Shown: piece by piece, positions 5,217-6,193 of the stretch
How positions within the stretch are numbered: the stretch's first letter is position 1
How the letters are laid out: each line of letters begins with the position of its first letter
From: CAYJAD01 sp964370015
GTDB taxonomy: Bacteria; Desulfobacterota; Desulfovibrionia; Desulfovibrionales; Desulfovibrionaceae
Direction of reading: 5' to 3'
Length of the DNA stretch: 6,193 nt
NCBI GenBank assembly: GCA_964370015.1
Contig: CAYJHD010000107.1
Coordinates: forward strand, 1-6,193
Notes under the pieces: generated by a model
What the model saw: only the letters and a program-made list of their open reading frames with translations
What the model was told of the DNA's origin: nothing
Databases searched by the model: none
Program-made: the position numbers and the translations under genes

Positions 5217-6193
5217 TTACAACGCAGCCACTTGGCCATCGGTGCGCGGCTCTGTGGCTCCCATAAAAATACGTGTTGGGTCTTTTTCTGTGGGTCTTTT
5301 TTGCCAAATACATTGCCCACGGCCAAAATCCCTATCGTTTACGGTGCCATAGCGTATGTCATGTCCTTTACGTTGCAAGGCACTGGCTAAGGCTTGAGGG
5401 AAGGAGGCTTCCACTTCCACTGTTCGCCCTTGTGTCCAACGAAAACGCGGAGCGTCCAATGCGGCTTGGGGATTAAGCTGTTGGTCAAGCATACGATGAG
5501 CTAGCATAACATGACCTTGAGGCTGAATAAAACCACCCATCATTCCAAATGGGCCAAAAGGGCCAAAGGGCGTCATGTTCCCCAAAGGTTCACCTGTCTG
5601 GCTTGACTGAGCCTTTTCGGAGGATTTTGTAATAAACCCTGGAATAATGGTGTGATAGGGGAATTTTCCACCATCCACAACATTGGGGTGTGCCGTATCC
5701 ATACTGAAACACGCGCCGCGGTTTTGCAAAGCAATGCCCGTTCCAGGAATGACGACACCAGACCCAAAGCCCGTATAATTACTCTGAATATAAGAAACCA
5801 TATTACCCATGGCATCGGCTGTGGCAAGGTATACAGTGCCTCCCTTGGGTGGCGTCACAGGGACAGGCTCCAAAGCCTTTTGCCCTATGGAGGCCGCGCG
5901 CATGGCAGCAAAATCATCTTGCAAGAGCTCTTCCACCGACACACGCATATGTGCCGGATCTGCAATATGTGCAAGGCCATCCACAAAGGCAAGCTTAACG
6001 GCTTCAATGAGTCTGTGCATGGTCTCGGGGCTATCAGCATTGGTCATATCAAAATTTTTCAGAATATTAAGAGCCATAAGAGACACTAATCCATGTCCAT
6101 TGGGAGGCAATTCCCAAATATCATGGTCGCGATAGGTCACTTTTATGGGATCTACCCAACGCGGTTGAAAGTGCGCCAAATCCTCGCCACGCA
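5217..6193 (-). CDS. Gamma-glutamyltransferase family protein, C-terminal part (5' end outside window)
   Basis: Members are N-terminal nucleophile hydrolases that cleave gamma-glutamyl bonds in glutathione or related peptides and pass the group to water or an acceptor. They are made as one chain that cuts itself before a catalytic Thr. The visible 324 codons hold the end of the large subunit (GEDLAHFQPRWVDPI, then LPPNGHGLVSLMALNIL). The cleavage region follows as GGTVYLATADAMGNMVSYIQSNY, its Thr codon at 5835-5837 aligning with the family nucleophile. Then come GFGSGVVIPGTGIALQNRG, PYHTIIPGF, the FGMMGGFIQPQGH glycine motif and the ALDAPRFRW / EPRTDGQ ending. That is the whole small subunit with no frameshift. 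The motif style is of the GGT-like (YwrD-type) branch, so true glutathione specificity is uncertain. Family members run to roughly 530 residues, so about 200 are missing to the right and any signal peptide cannot be judged. An extra Gly/Pro-containing stretch, including a PFG triple repeat, precedes the MGG motif. It ends 147 bases before fliK without a clear terminator. Confidence 0.92.
   Translation of the reverse strand, partial: RGEDLAHFQPRWVDPIKVTYRDHDIWELPPNGHGLVSLMALNILKNFDMTNADSPETMHRLIEAVKLAFVDGLAHIADPAHMRVSVEELLQDDFAAMRAASIGQKALEPVPVTPPKGGTVYLATADAMGNMVSYIQSNYTGFGSGVVIPGTGIALQNRGACFSMDTAHPNVVDGGKFPYHTIIPGFITKSSEKAQSSQTGEPLGNMTPFGPFGPFGMMGGFIQPQGHVMLAHRMLDQQLNPQAALDAPRFRWTQGRTVEVEASFPQALASALQRKGHDIRYGTVNDRDFGRGQCIWQKRPTEKDPTRIFMGATEPRTDGQVAAL
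5544..5570 (-). repeat. 9-bp tandem triplication (PFG x3) in the GGT-like gene
   Basis: Three 9-nt coding units (CCCTTTGGC, CCTTTTGGC, CCATTTGGA) each encode Pro-Phe-Gly, directly before the Met-Met-Gly-Gly of the active-site glycine motif. The units differ only at third codon positions. They appear to lengthen a loop that in relatives is usually a single FGxMGG stretch. Confidence 0.8.

Noticed and set aside
5126..5326. Minus-strand frame of 66 codons across the end of the GGT-like gene and the gap
   Set aside because: Most of it overlaps the conserved GGT ending in another frame. The tail is an AT-rich intergenic translation with no recognisable protein features.
6177..6179. TTG as start of a short 320-residue GGT-like gene
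   Set aside because: The frame stays open to the right edge and the preceding codons (RGED) continue the conserved pre-PPNG family region, so the gene simply runs out of the window.

Overview
The window carries four genes, all on the minus strand. Read in the direction of transcription (right to left) they are the 3' part of a gamma-glutamyltransferase-family gene, then a flagellar hook-assembly cluster fliK - flgD - flgE. The cluster is closed by a strong intrinsic terminator at the extreme left edge. FlgE has the N-terminus, FEDF motif and C-terminal TTQRGFQ region I associate with Desulfovibrio-type hook proteins. With the fliK-flgD-flgE order this suggests a motile member of the Desulfovibrionaceae/Desulfobacterota. 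The moderate, slightly AT-leaning base composition argues against a high-GC Desulfovibrio, but I cannot name a species.

Layout: 1-37 terminator; 70-2301 flgE (hook subunit, 743 aa); 2302-2384 intergenic gap with a 12-bp transcript hairpin; 2385-3299 flgD (hook cap/scaffold, 304 aa, with a long acidic repeat-bearing tail); 3300-3326 short gap with the flgD ribosome binding site; 3327-5069 fliK (hook-length control, 580 aa from the start chosen here); 5070-5216 gap with a large hairpin over the fliK Shine-Dalgarno and a possible sigma-54 promoter; 5217-6193 ggt-like gene, 5' end outside the window. No RNA genes, insertion sequences, CRISPR arrays or phage genes are visible, and no gene-free stretch exceeds 150 bases.

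FlgD caps the growing hook and permits FlgE polymerisation. FlgE forms the hook. FliK is exported through the growing hook, measures it, and signals the export gate to switch to late substrates. All three proteins carry material beyond their compact family cores: an alanine-rich insertion in FlgE, an acidic Thr/Glu/Asp/Ser tail on FlgD, and an apparent threefold repeat in the FliK N-terminal half. The gamma-glutamyltransferase has no obvious link to flagella and is probably a separate transcription unit.

I see no new defence, mobile or RNA system here. The parts most worth a second look are the fliK leader, where a near-perfect 38-nt inverted repeat, the Shine-Dalgarno, a CsrA-like site and a sigma-54-like element overlap, and the unusual FlgE insertion.
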